Below are positions 12,885 through 21,605 of a stretch of DNA of 36,192 nt, piece after piece. Numbering within the stretch: position 1 is the stretch's first letter; each line of letters begins with the position of its first letter. Location: assembly GCA_963621975.1 (NCBI GenBank), contig CAVFGI010000020.1, positions 1-36,192 on the forward strand, in the 5' to 3' direction. Position numbers and translations under genes: made by a program. This DNA is from UBA9732 sp963621975. GTDB taxonomy: Bacteria; Spirochaetota; Spirochaetia; Sphaerochaetales; Sphaerochaetaceae. Under the pieces are notes generated by a model. The model was given only the letters and a program-made list of their open reading frames with translations, was not told the DNA's origin and searched no databases.

Positions 12885-14696
12885 ATGATGAAAAAACTAC
12901 TTGTTCTAACTCTATCACTTCTAATGGCATGTCTTTGTTTTGCCTCCACTGCAGAAGGAACGGAGTCATATAATTACCAAAAGATATACTCCATGGATGA
13001 TACCATTTGGCAAAAGGTATCGGACTTATACCTATTGACTGGACGTTCATTGCCAAGTACCACAGGACCTTATAGTGGTGCAGAATTAAAGGCAATGGTA
13101 GAAAAGATTGATACAAGTACGCTTTCAGACTATCAAATAGAACTTTACAACAATATTATGAGCATTCTTGACAAGGATGCTACAGCCCCTGTTTTTAAGG
13201 CTCAACTTGAAGTAGATGTTGAAGCTTATATAAACTCAAATCCAACTAGCACTTACTTCCAACTTAGAGACAATTGGATTAGAGGCTGGGATAAGCAAAA
13301 ACAGTTTCTTAATATTAATACAGAAGAGCATATTGCAGAAAACTTCTATGGGTTCTTTGATTTCTCAATTGGAACAGCAAAAGACTGGAATAGTAGCGGT
13401 GACAAATCAAGAAAATTTGGGGATAGTATTCTTTGGACAAATGTTCCTTTTCTTCTTGCAAATGATATGAAGCAATTGGATTTCAATTTTCCTCTTAGAG
13501 CCTTTGTATCTGCAGGTGGTGCTAATTGGACTTTTACAATTGGGCGTGATAAACTCAGTTGGGGCAATGGAAAAACTGGAAATTTCATAATTGGAGATCA
13601 TATTAAATATCACAATGCAGCGCACTTTACTGCATATGAAAAAAACTTCAAGTACACATTCTTAATTTCTTCCTTCCCACACCCACAGATGTACTACACT
13701 GAAAATAGTGATGGTTCTATGACAATGAGCCTCAACGGTATAGGCAATGGTCAATCAGACTACATGAATGGAATTTCAGCCTTCATAGCTCATCGTTTAG
13801 AATGGAACATCTTAGATAATCTTTCATTCACACTTACAGAAGGTGTTATGTATATGAGCAAGGAGAATAAAATTGACCTTATTGCCTTTGCACCTGCTAT
13901 GATGTACCACAACAATTACACAAGAAGCAATACAAACTCAATTCTTTCATTTGAAGCCGACTGGACAATTATCAAAGGTTTAAACCTTTATGGACAAATT
14001 GTTATTGATGAATCTGTCCTTCCTGGAGAGCAAAATCCTGCTACAACCTCGGACCTTGCAGAGCCTAATGGACTGGGATATCTTCTTGGGATTACCTACA
14101 TAACAGAACTAAAGAAGGGAATCCTAACACTTAATGCAGAAGGTGCTGTAACTACTCCATACCTCTATCTAAGAGATGGAGATCAACAAGCAGGAGAAAG
14201 TACAAGAGAACAAACCAAAGGACGCTATGGCATAAACTATGTTGTTGCACTTAGAGAAATGAGTAATTGTGGTGGAACAGAGAACTACAATCTTGATTTC
14301 TTGGGCTACAAGTATGGTGGAGATGCAATTGTTGCTTTCCTTAGTGCAGAATATAAAGTTCTTGATAAATGGAGTGCTGGAACAAGTTTCTTCTTGATGC
14401 TCCATGGCACCCATGACAAGTATACTGCTTGGACAAGAGTTAACAAAGATACAAATAAGACAACTCCAACCACTGAACATAAGACTGAAAATTACAATGA
14501 TACAAATGCAAATCTCAGAGATAGTGTAACAACAACTTTTGTTGCTTCTCTCTTTGGGTCTTATAATTTCAATTATGGTTTTAAGGTTGAGGTTGAAACA
14601 GATTTAATCTATCTCAAGAACCCAGGCAATATTAGCTCAAATCCTAGTGCGTTTGATACTCAAACAACCATTAGTGTGAGTTATACTCTGAACTAA
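12885..14696 (+). CDS. Outer-membrane beta-barrel-like protein (Wzi-like)
   Basis: A 603-aa exported protein. A signal peptide is clear (MMKKLLVLTLSLLMACLCFA, cleavage near residue 20-23). The mature part is rich in aromatic and Gly/Asn residues with alternating patterns of beta strands. A segment around residues 213-232 (FTIGRDKLSWGNGKTGNF) recalls the capsule-assembly Wzi family, in which this loop region of an outer-membrane barrel is conserved. The protein ends with a strand (TISVSYTLN), as barrels do, though the final residue is not the usual Phe. Two ATGs in tandem (12885, 12888) follow a GAAGGG site; either may be used. It sits alone, between its own promoter and a convergent gene. Role in capsule anchoring is not shown by neighbours, so general surface barrel is safer. 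Confidence 0.7.
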   Translation: MMKKLLVLTLSLLMACLCFASTAEGTESYNYQKIYSMDDTIWQKVSDLYLLTGRSLPSTTGPYSGAELKAMVEKIDTSTLSDYQIELYNNIMSILDKDATAPVFKAQLEVDVEAYINSNPTSTYFQLRDNWIRGWDKQKQFLNINTEEHIAENFYGFFDFSIGTAKDWNSSGDKSRKFGDSILWTNVPFLLANDMKQLDFNFPLRAFVSAGGANWTFTIGRDKLSWGNGKTGNFIIGDHIKYHNAAHFTAYEKNFKYTFLISSFPHPQMYYTENSDGSMTMSLNGIGNGQSDYMNGISAFIAHRLEWNILDNLSFTLTEGVMYMSKENKIDLIAFAPAMMYHNNYTRSNTNSILSFEADWTIIKGLNLYGQIVIDESVLPGEQNPATTSDLAEPNGLGYLLGITYITELKKGILTLNAEGAVTTPYLYLRDGDQQAGESTREQTKGRYGINYVVALREMSNCGGTENYNLDFLGYKYGGDAIVAFLSAEYKVLDKWSAGTSFFLMLHGTHDKYTAWTRVNKDTNKTTPTTEHKTENYNDTNANLRDSVTTTFVASLFGSYNFNYGFKVEVETDLIYLKNPGNISSNPSAFDTQTTISVSYTLN

Positions 14697-14892
14697 TTTT
14701 CATTGGGAATCTTCAAAAAAAAAGGTTGGGATGTCTCACTGCGCTTTCAGGATTGGGGTGGGGAGAAAAACACACAGCAAGACCCCAAGACCGTATACTA
14801 CACTAGCATGCACTGTCTAGAGTTGCAAGTACCTAAAGTCAAAATTTTTTCTTTTTTTTGAAGTTTTAAAATTTTTGAAGTTTTGCAAAAAC

Positions 14893-16527
14893 CTAAATAC
14901 TATCAGCAATTATTTCAGCGCATCTAATGCCATCAATGGCGGCACTAACAATGCCGCCTGCATATCCTGCGCCTTCTCCACATGGATAAAGATTGCGTAT
15001 TGAAACGCTTTCAAGAGTATTGGGATTACGTACTATCCGTATTGGGCTTGATGTGCGTGTTTCGCTACCTATAAGTATGGCCTCGTTGGTTTCAAAACCA
15101 TGTGCACTGCGACCAAAAATTTTGAATGCATAGGATAAGGCACTTGTGATGTAAGGTGGCAAGACTTCATGTAAATTGGAGGAAGTTAACCCCGGGGCAT
15201 AGCTAGAAGATGGCAAAGAAGAACTAAGCTTCCCATTTAGGAAATCCATCATACGTTGTGATGGAGCTTTCTGTGTACCCAAAGCTGCCATGAAGGTTGC
15301 TTTTTCAATCTTTTTTTGTACATCCATCATACACAGTGGATGATTTTCAACATATAAAGAATTGGAAAAAAGTGATGTTGGAAATTCTACAACCATACCA
15401 CTGTTAGCCCATTTTGAGCCTCTATTGCTAGGTGACATGCCGTTAACAACAACTTGCTGAGAATCTGAAGCAGCAGGAACTACAAAACCGCCTGGACACA
15501 TACAAAAAGAGTAAACACCAATTGAAGTCTTTCCAAAAGGTAAAGAAAAAGGAAATAACTGAGATTTAGAGGAGAAATCAATCTCAGACAATGGAACCTG
15601 TGTGGTAAAACTGTACTCTGCAGCGGGTAGAAATTGACCCCTACCCTGTGGATTATGATATTGAATGCAGTCAATTAAGTGCTGAGGATGTTCAAGCCTA
15701 ACCCCCATTGCCAAGTCCTTTGCTTCCATTTGGACTTCAATAGAATGGAGCATTTCAAATGTATCACGCGCTGCATTGCCAACAGCTAGGATAACTGGAC
15801 CCTCAAAAAAACTGAACTCTCCAGTTTGTAGCTTTGCAACAGTACAACCAGTGCAAATACGATCATCAGCAGATTCATTATCAGAATCAAGCATTAATCT
15901 TACCATCTGTGTTTCAAAATGGACTTCTCCACCATGAGAGATGATTGCATTACGCATATTCTCAATAATCTTTGGAAGTTTATCGGTACCAATGTGAGGG
16001 TGTGCTTCATATAGAATTGCTGGATCAGCACCATATTGGACAAAAAGATTGAGAACTTTTGAATTCTCTCCTCTTTTTTTACTCCTAGTGTACAATTTTC
16101 CATCAGAGAATGCTCCGGCACCACCTTCACCAAAACTATAATTAGACTGAGAATTCACGTTTGAAGAAGTAGAAATTTGAGCAATATCTTTTCTTCTTGA
16201 ATGGACATCTTTACCCCGCTCTAAAACAATAGGCTTTATGCCCCTCTCTAGCAATGTCAAAGCAGCAAAAAGCCCTGCAGGACCACTTCCAACAATTATA
16301 ACCTGTCCCAATGCCGGGTTTGCATCCTTAAGTTCAACCGGCTTATAAATATCATCTTCCGGATTAATTCTACAAATCAGATCCACCATGATATCCTTAC
16401 GTCTGGCATCTATAGATTTCTTAAGAATTAAAAACGCTGTAGAATCACTAATACCAAGAGCCTTACGTATGCATTTATCATCTGCAGCCTTCCACGGAGG
16501 TAGCCTTAATTGAACATCTTTTTGCAT
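14893..16527 (-). CDS. FAD-dependent dehydrogenase-like protein (COG2509 type)
   Basis: A 544-aa flavoprotein. It has a short N-terminal domain (about 1-70; LRLPPWKAADDKCIRKALGI) typical of the uncharacterised COG2509 oxidoreductases. The FAD-binding Rossmann motif GSGPAG (80-85) is followed by LLERG at the end of the second strand. GEGGAGAFSDGKL is the hallmark loop of this family. A second nucleotide-linked strand (VILAVGNAARDT) and the C-terminal FAD motif (YPCGEGAGYAGGI) are present. The substrate is unknown for the family. Stop lies 196 bases from the convergent barrel gene. Upstream is a 73-base divergent promoter region shared with the ABC-F operon. Confidence 0.88.
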   Translation of the reverse strand: MQKDVQLRLPPWKAADDKCIRKALGISDSTAFLILKKSIDARRKDIMVDLICRINPEDDIYKPVELKDANPALGQVIIVGSGPAGLFAALTLLERGIKPIVLERGKDVHSRRKDIAQISTSSNVNSQSNYSFGEGGAGAFSDGKLYTRSKKRGENSKVLNLFVQYGADPAILYEAHPHIGTDKLPKIIENMRNAIISHGGEVHFETQMVRLMLDSDNESADDRICTGCTVAKLQTGEFSFFEGPVILAVGNAARDTFEMLHSIEVQMEAKDLAMGVRLEHPQHLIDCIQYHNPQGRGQFLPAAEYSFTTQVPLSEIDFSSKSQLFPFSLPFGKTSIGVYSFCMCPGGFVVPAASDSQQVVVNGMSPSNRGSKWANSGMVVEFPTSLFSNSLYVENHPLCMMDVQKKIEKATFMAALGTQKAPSQRMMDFLNGKLSSSLPSSSYAPGLTSSNLHEVLPPYITSALSYAFKIFGRSAHGFETNEAILIGSETRTSSPIRIVRNPNTLESVSIRNLYPCGEGAGYAGGIVSAAIDGIRCAEIIADSI

Positions 16528-16600
16528 GACTTCGATACTACAATATGTATTATTTTTTGTGTAGCTTGTACCTGACGCATTTTTTTGTTAAAACGAGAGC

Positions 16601-18427
16601 GTGAACGCAATATCGGTATACAACATATCTAAAACCGTCAAAGACGACTTTCTCTTCTCTAATGTCAGCTTTGGACTAGATATAGGCGAACGCCTAGGCA
16701 TAGTTGGCAAAAATGGCGCCGGAAAATCCACATTTCTCAAGATAATTGCACGCACTTTAGAGCCCGATGATGGCAAAGTTACCATCAATAGTTCATGCCG
16801 TGTTGCGTATTTAGAACAAGACATTCATTTTGAAGCAGACTGTACACTAGAATCTTTTTTACTAACAGGAAATGATCCATACGTAAAGCTCTTACGAGAC
16901 TTTCAAGAAGGACACCATGAAACATTTGAAGAAATAGAAAGTCTTGGACTTTGGAACATGGAAGATCACTATAAAAGCTATCTTGCAGAGCTTGGAGTAA
17001 AAGAACCGCTTGATAAATTGATGTCCCAATTATCAGGTGGAACACAAAAAAAAGCAGCAATAGCTAGGATTCTGGCCATTGAACCCAATATTTTACTTCT
17101 AGATGAACCAACAAACCACCTAGATATTCCAGCCATAGAATGGCTAGAAAACAAACTAACTAATGGAGCCTTTACAATTCTTTTGGTAACCCATGACAGA
17201 TATTTCTTAGATAAAATTTGCACTAAAACAATGGAACTGGACAATAAAAAAGCTTTCTTCTATGAAGGTGGTTACACTAGTTTCACTGAGCATAAAGCAG
17301 AACGATTCAATGCACTCCAAAAAGAGCAAGATAGACTTTCAACAATTCTAAGACGAGAAATTGAATGGCTTCATAGAGGACCACAAGCAAGAACAGGAAA
17401 AGACAGTGGAAGAAAACAACGCATTGAAGAAATGAAAAAACTTCAAAGGAGACCAGAAGAAGAACAAAGAAATTTTTCTAGCATTACAAGAAGACTTGGC
17501 AAGAAGATTCTAGAATTAAAAAATGTAAGTGCAAAAAGGGGCGATAAAACAATAATTCAAGACTTTAGCATTGAATTTGTAAAAGGAATGCGAATAGGCA
17601 TTATAGGACCAAACGGAAGTGGGAAAAGCACATTATTAGACCTAATAACTGGAAACCTTGAAGTCTCATGTGGAGAAGTTGACACTGGAGTAAATACCGC
17701 TTTTGGATATTATGACCAAAAGTCATCAAAATTACCTCTTGGAAAAACCATGTTAGAATACATTTCTGAAATTGGTGAAAATATCACAATCTCTCAAGGC
17801 TTTAGCGTAACTCCTGCTAGATTTCTAGAACTCTTTGGATTTCCTTCTTCATTTCATAGGCTACCAATTAGCATTCTATCTGGAGGAGAAAAACGCCGGC
17901 TTTATTTACTTGCAACACTTGTAAGCAATCCTAATTTTTTAGTTTTAGACGAGCCAACAAATGATTTAGATATTGATACACTATGTCGTCTTGAGCAGTA
18001 CATAATAGATTTTCAAGGTTGCGTGGTTGCTGTTAGTCACGACAGAGCTTTTTTAGATAAAATCTGTTCAGAATTAATAGTCATGCCAGAAACTATTAGA
18101 TTTGAAGGTAGTTACACAGACTACAAGGCCTATGAAACAGCAAAAGAAAACTCAAGTAAAAACTCAAATACAAAACAAACAACTCAAGCTAATACCAAAA
18201 CAATAGCCCATAATAAAAAGAAAGGCCTAAATTTTAATGAGAAAAAAGAGTTTGAGGCTATCAGTGCTAAAATTGAAGAACTAGAAACTCGCAAAGGCGA
18301 ACTTGAAGTTTTTTTCTCTTCTGGACAAGCAGACATTTTAGGCGAAAAAGCAAAAGAGTATAACAAAATCAATGAGCAAATTGAAAGCCTATACAAAAGA
18401 TGGGAAGAACTTGCAGAACTAGCATAA
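16601..18427 (+). CDS. uup: ABC-F ATPase, Uup type
   Basis: A 608-aa soluble ABC-F protein with two ATPase domains and no membrane segments. Domain one has Walker A GKNGAGKS (36-43), signature LSGGT and Walker B LLLDEPTNHLD. Domain two has GPNGSGKS, LSGGEKRR and LVLDEPTNDLD. The linker between them is charged and helical. The last 60-65 residues form a coiled coil (ISAKIEELETRKGELEVFF onward) like the C-terminal DNA-binding domain of Uup, which separates it from antibiotic-resistance ABC-F forms. These proteins act on ribosomes or on branched DNA. Start is GTG with a weak ribosome site. It opens a five-gene co-directional cluster ending at 21589. Confidence 0.87.
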   Translation: MNAISVYNISKTVKDDFLFSNVSFGLDIGERLGIVGKNGAGKSTFLKIIARTLEPDDGKVTINSSCRVAYLEQDIHFEADCTLESFLLTGNDPYVKLLRDFQEGHHETFEEIESLGLWNMEDHYKSYLAELGVKEPLDKLMSQLSGGTQKKAAIARILAIEPNILLLDEPTNHLDIPAIEWLENKLTNGAFTILLVTHDRYFLDKICTKTMELDNKKAFFYEGGYTSFTEHKAERFNALQKEQDRLSTILRREIEWLHRGPQARTGKDSGRKQRIEEMKKLQRRPEEEQRNFSSITRRLGKKILELKNVSAKRGDKTIIQDFSIEFVKGMRIGIIGPNGSGKSTLLDLITGNLEVSCGEVDTGVNTAFGYYDQKSSKLPLGKTMLEYISEIGENITISQGFSVTPARFLELFGFPSSFHRLPISILSGGEKRRLYLLATLVSNPNFLVLDEPTNDLDIDTLCRLEQYIIDFQGCVVAVSHDRAFLDKICSELIVMPETIRFEGSYTDYKAYETAKENSSKNSNTKQTTQANTKTIAHNKKKGLNFNEKKEFEAISAKIEELETRKGELEVFFSSGQADILGEKAKEYNKINEQIESLYKRWEELAELA

Positions 18428-18446
18428 TTGTTAGTATTATAACTGC

Positions 18447-19364
18447 ATGACAAAAACAGAGAAAGCAGAAAAGATGCCGCAACATAAGGCCCATAAATTA
18501 CGTGACTATCTTTACATCATAGTGGGCACGTGTATTGCTGGGTTTGGAATTGCTTGTTTTATAACTCCTGCAAAAATATCCTGTGGTGGAGTTAATGGAA
18601 TTGCAACTATTATTTATCACTTAACCGGTTTTGATACTGGTCTTGCTATGCTCTGTGTATCAGTTCCAATTTTTCTTGCTGGCATACTCTCTTTTGGAGT
18701 TGGCTATGGAATGAAAAGTCTAGCAGGTACAGTTTTAATTTCCCTTTGGACCAGCTTTTTTGGATTACTTACAGGTTATAACGGACTTCTTCCCTATACA
18801 GACAGCCTTGATTTGATGCTTTCAGTAGTATTTGGAGGTGGTCTTGTAGGTGGTGGAGTTGGACTTGTCATGAGAACTGGGGCCAATACGGGAGGAACAG
18901 ACATTGTTGCCCAAATTATCAACAAATATACCCCGCTATCAACAGCAGCAGGTCTCTTTTTAGCAGACGGCATTGTTCTTCTTTCTGGTGTCTTTGTTTT
19001 TGGAATTCAACATGCATTGTGTGGAATAATTACAATCTTTATTTCAACCTACATGGTAAATTATATGATGCTTAGTCTTGGCACACGCTATGCAAAAACA
19101 GCCTACATCATAAGTGAAAAGAGTGCTGAAATAACAAAACGAATTAATACAGAGCTTGACCATGGTGCAACTGCCATTAAAGGTGTAGGAACCTATACCG
19201 GAAAAGAAAGAACATTACTTATTGCTGTAATGCATAATAGACAAATAAATCAATTAACCAAAATAGTTTACGAGGAAGATTCTAATGCCTTTATGTTCAT
19301 CCAAGACACCTATGAGGTCCTTGGAGAAGGTTTTGTGCCAATTGGAAATGTTCTCAAAAATTAA
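18447..19364 (+). CDS. yitT: YitT family membrane protein
   Basis: A 305-aa integral membrane protein. The N-terminal two thirds hold five to six hydrophobic segments with the family pattern (ITPAKISCGGVNGIATII, then GANTGGTDIVAQII). The C-terminal DUF2179 domain (about 218-300) is a soluble alpha-beta part (ATAIKGVGTYTGKERTLL, ending VLGEGF). Function is unknown across bacteria; some members have been linked to export or stress. It starts 19 bases after the ABC-F stop, with a poor ribosome site. An in-frame ATG at 18471 with a purine-rich lead is an alternative. The next gene starts 10 bases after its stop. Confidence 0.9.
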   Translation: MTKTEKAEKMPQHKAHKLRDYLYIIVGTCIAGFGIACFITPAKISCGGVNGIATIIYHLTGFDTGLAMLCVSVPIFLAGILSFGVGYGMKSLAGTVLISLWTSFFGLLTGYNGLLPYTDSLDLMLSVVFGGGLVGGGVGLVMRTGANTGGTDIVAQIINKYTPLSTAAGLFLADGIVLLSGVFVFGIQHALCGIITIFISTYMVNYMMLSLGTRYAKTAYIISEKSAEITKRINTELDHGATAIKGVGTYTGKERTLLIAVMHNRQINQLTKIVYEEDSNAFMFIQDTYEVLGEGFVPIGNVLKN

Positions 19365-19374
19365 AGAGGCGAAA

Positions 19375-20526
19375 ATGAAAATTCTATTTGTGTCGGATCA
19401 ATTTTTTGATGCAAACAACGGAGTAACAATATCGGCTAGAAGATTTGCAGCCATTTTGGAAAAACATGGTCACGAGGTACGCCCTTTAAGTGTGGCCAAT
19501 GCAGATCAAAGCAAATACCATCTTGAAACGTATCATGTTCCTATCTTTGATAAGCTAATAACCAAGCAGGGTATGAAATTTGCAAAATGGGACAATACAA
19601 AGACAATACATGATGCAGTTGCGTGGGCCGATTTTATCCACATCTACATGCCATTTGAACTGGCAAAAAAGACTATTCTTGAATGTAAAGCACAAAATAA
19701 GCCGTTCACCATGGCCTTCCATGTACAGCCTGAAAACATCTCCTCTTCTATCCACATGGGAGAGGTAACAGCTGTAAATGACTTCATTTACTGGCTTTTC
19801 AATAAATGGAATTTCCAATATGCAACCCATATCCACTGCCCAAGCAAGATGATTGCAGACCAGCTGAAAGCCCACAACTACAAGGCAAAGCTTCACATCA
19901 TCAGCAATGGAATAGATCCCGATTTCGTTTACAGAAAAATCCCTAAAACAGCTGAACTTCAGCCTTATTTCTGTATTCTCACAGTTGGCCGATATTCCAT
20001 TGAAAAACGTCAAGACATCTTAATTGAAGCAGTTAATTTATCAAAGTATAGAGAAAAGATTCAGCTTATCCTTGCAGGGCAAGGACCTCGCAAAGAATAT
20101 CTAGAAAACAAAGGTGAAATTCTTCCTGTAAAACCAATTATGAAGTTTTTTACAAAGCCAGAACTTCTAGATATTATTGCAATGTGTGATCTCTATGTTC
20201 ATGCTTCTCAGGCAGAAATTGAAGCAATGTCCTGCATGGAAGCCTTTGCTGGAGGTCTTGTTCCAATTATTGCAAATAGTCCAATGAGCGCAACACCACA
20301 ATTTGCTCTTTGCGAAGAAAGTCTTTTCCCTGTAGATGATCCAAAAGCTCTAGCACAACGCATTGACTGGTGGATAGAACATGAAGACTACAGAAAGAAG
20401 ATGGAAATTGAATACGCAGAATCTGCAAAAAAATACTCGCTTGAAGCTTGTGTAACTCAAGCAGAGCAAATGTTCCAAGAAGCTATAGATGATTTTAAAA
20501 ATTCTCAAAAAGGAGATCAAATATGA
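19375..20526 (+). CDS. GT4-type glycosyltransferase
   Basis: A 383-aa GT-B fold glycosyltransferase. The N-terminal domain begins MKILFVSDQFFDANNGV with the glycine loop for the acceptor side. The C-terminal domain has VGRYSIEKRQDILIEA, LAGQGP and the EX7E donor motif in EIEAMSCMEAFAGG. It resembles 1,2-diacylglycerol glucosyltransferases and related lipid or surface sugar enzymes, though the acceptor cannot be read from sequence. The frame opens at 19285, inside yitT, but the ATG at 19375 is used: AAAGAGG is just upstream and the protein begins with the first beta strand. Its stop overlaps the next ATG by four bases. Confidence 0.88.
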   Translation: MKILFVSDQFFDANNGVTISARRFAAILEKHGHEVRPLSVANADQSKYHLETYHVPIFDKLITKQGMKFAKWDNTKTIHDAVAWADFIHIYMPFELAKKTILECKAQNKPFTMAFHVQPENISSSIHMGEVTAVNDFIYWLFNKWNFQYATHIHCPSKMIADQLKAHNYKAKLHIISNGIDPDFVYRKIPKTAELQPYFCILTVGRYSIEKRQDILIEAVNLSKYREKIQLILAGQGPRKEYLENKGEILPVKPIMKFFTKPELLDIIAMCDLYVHASQAEIEAMSCMEAFAGGLVPIIANSPMSATPQFALCEESLFPVDDPKALAQRIDWWIEHEDYRKKMEIEYAESAKKYSLEACVTQAEQMFQEAIDDFKNSQKGDQI

Positions 20527-20771
20527 TCAAAACAACAGTAAACATTGATGGAATGGCTTGCAATATGTGTGAAAACCATGTTTGCGATACAATTAGGGAA
20601 GCCTTTAAAGTAAAAAAAGTTCGTGCTTCTCACAAAAGTGGCACAGCTGAAATTATCTCAGAAGAAGCCCTTAATGAAGAACAAATCAAGAAAGCCATTG
20701 AAGAAACAGGCTATAGAGTACTTGGAGTAAAAACAGAGCCTTATGTAAAGAAGGGACTCTTTGGCTTTTAA
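20523..20771 (+). CDS. Heavy-metal-associated (HMA) domain protein
   Basis: An 82-aa single-domain protein. MACNMC (Cys13 and Cys16) is the metal-binding loop and the fold is the usual beta-alpha-beta-beta-alpha-beta HMA. Such proteins are copper chaperones or free-standing metal-binding modules. The residue after the first Cys pair is Glu rather than the typical Gly-Ser run, so metal choice is uncertain. It overlaps the glycosyltransferase stop by four bases (ATGA) behind AAAGGAG, so the two are translated together. No copper ATPase or CopY-type regulator is nearby, which is unusual for a chaperone. Confidence 0.88.
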   Translation: MIKTTVNIDGMACNMCENHVCDTIREAFKVKKVRASHKSGTAEIISEEALNEEQIKKAIEETGYRVLGVKTEPYVKKGLFGF

Positions 20772-20785
20772 GTAAATAAAAATAT

Positions 20786-21589
20786 ATGTCAATTAAAACG
20801 CCCTACAAGAAAGTTGTTCTCATTACAGGAGCCTCAAGTGGAATTGGACTTGAAACAGCTAAGTTACTGTGCAAGAACGGTTTTACTGTTTATGCGGCAT
20901 CAAGGCATCCCTCTCTGAATCAAGAGGAGAATATTATACCATTAGCAATGGATGTTACATTGTTGGAATCGGTAAAAAAGGCCTCTGAAGGAATCAAAGA
21001 ACTTGGAATCATAATCCATTGTGCAGGTTTTGGTATAAGTGGCTCTGCAGAAATGACTCCACTAGATAGAGCCAAAGCCCAAATGGATACCAACTATTTT
21101 GGTGTTTTAAATGTTAATTCGGTTTTTCTACCACTACTAAGAAAAAATGCAAAATCCTTGATACTCATTACCAGTTCAGTGGCAGGATTAGTTCCAATTC
21201 CCTATCAAAGCCATTACAGTAGCTCAAAATATGCGCTGGAAGCTTATGCAAGTGCGCTTAGAATGGAAGCTTCTCAATTTGGAGTAAAAGTTTGTTTAGT
21301 TGAACCAGGTGACACAAAAACAGGTTTTACAAAAGCAAGAACCAGCGACGAACCTTTATGTTCACCCTACTATACTTCATGCGATAAAGCTGTCTTGCAT
21401 ATGGCAAAAGATGAAACAAATGGAAAGCCAGCCTCTAGTGTTGCAAAAGTATTTCTTAAGCAAATAAAAAAGAACAATCCTCCAGTAAGGTGTGCAGTGG
21501 GCTTTGATTACAAAGCCCTAGCCTTTTTGGCAAAGATTTTACCTGCACGCCTTATTTTATGGATCCTAAAATTAATCTATCTTGGCTAA
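20786..21589 (+). CDS. Short-chain dehydrogenase/reductase
   Basis: A 267-aa classical SDR. The cofactor loop TGASSGIG (14-21) is followed by ASRHPS, where a basic residue suggests NADP(H). The CAGFGIS strand replaces the usual NNAG. The catalytic Tyr and Lys are in YSSSKYALEAY, with a Ser-Ser pair in LITSSVAG upstream. The C-terminal end has hydrophobic stretches (ALAFLAKILPARLILWILKLI) that may bring it to a membrane, as in several lipid-acting SDRs. It starts 14 bases after the HMA gene with a poor ribosome site and ends the five-gene cluster. Substrate unknown. Confidence 0.88.
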   Translation: MSIKTPYKKVVLITGASSGIGLETAKLLCKNGFTVYAASRHPSLNQEENIIPLAMDVTLLESVKKASEGIKELGIIIHCAGFGISGSAEMTPLDRAKAQMDTNYFGVLNVNSVFLPLLRKNAKSLILITSSVAGLVPIPYQSHYSSSKYALEAYASALRMEASQFGVKVCLVEPGDTKTGFTKARTSDEPLCSPYYTSCDKAVLHMAKDETNGKPASSVAKVFLKQIKKNNPPVRCAVGFDYKALAFLAKILPARLILWILKLIYLG

Positions 21590-21605
21590 AGCCTTTTGGT
21601 TTTAG
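21586..21605. terminator. Possible bidirectional hairpin between convergent genes
   Basis: CTAAAGCC pairs with GGTTTTAG (one G-T pair) around TTTT, covering both stop codons. T tracts are short on either strand, so termination strength is uncertain. Confidence 0.4.
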
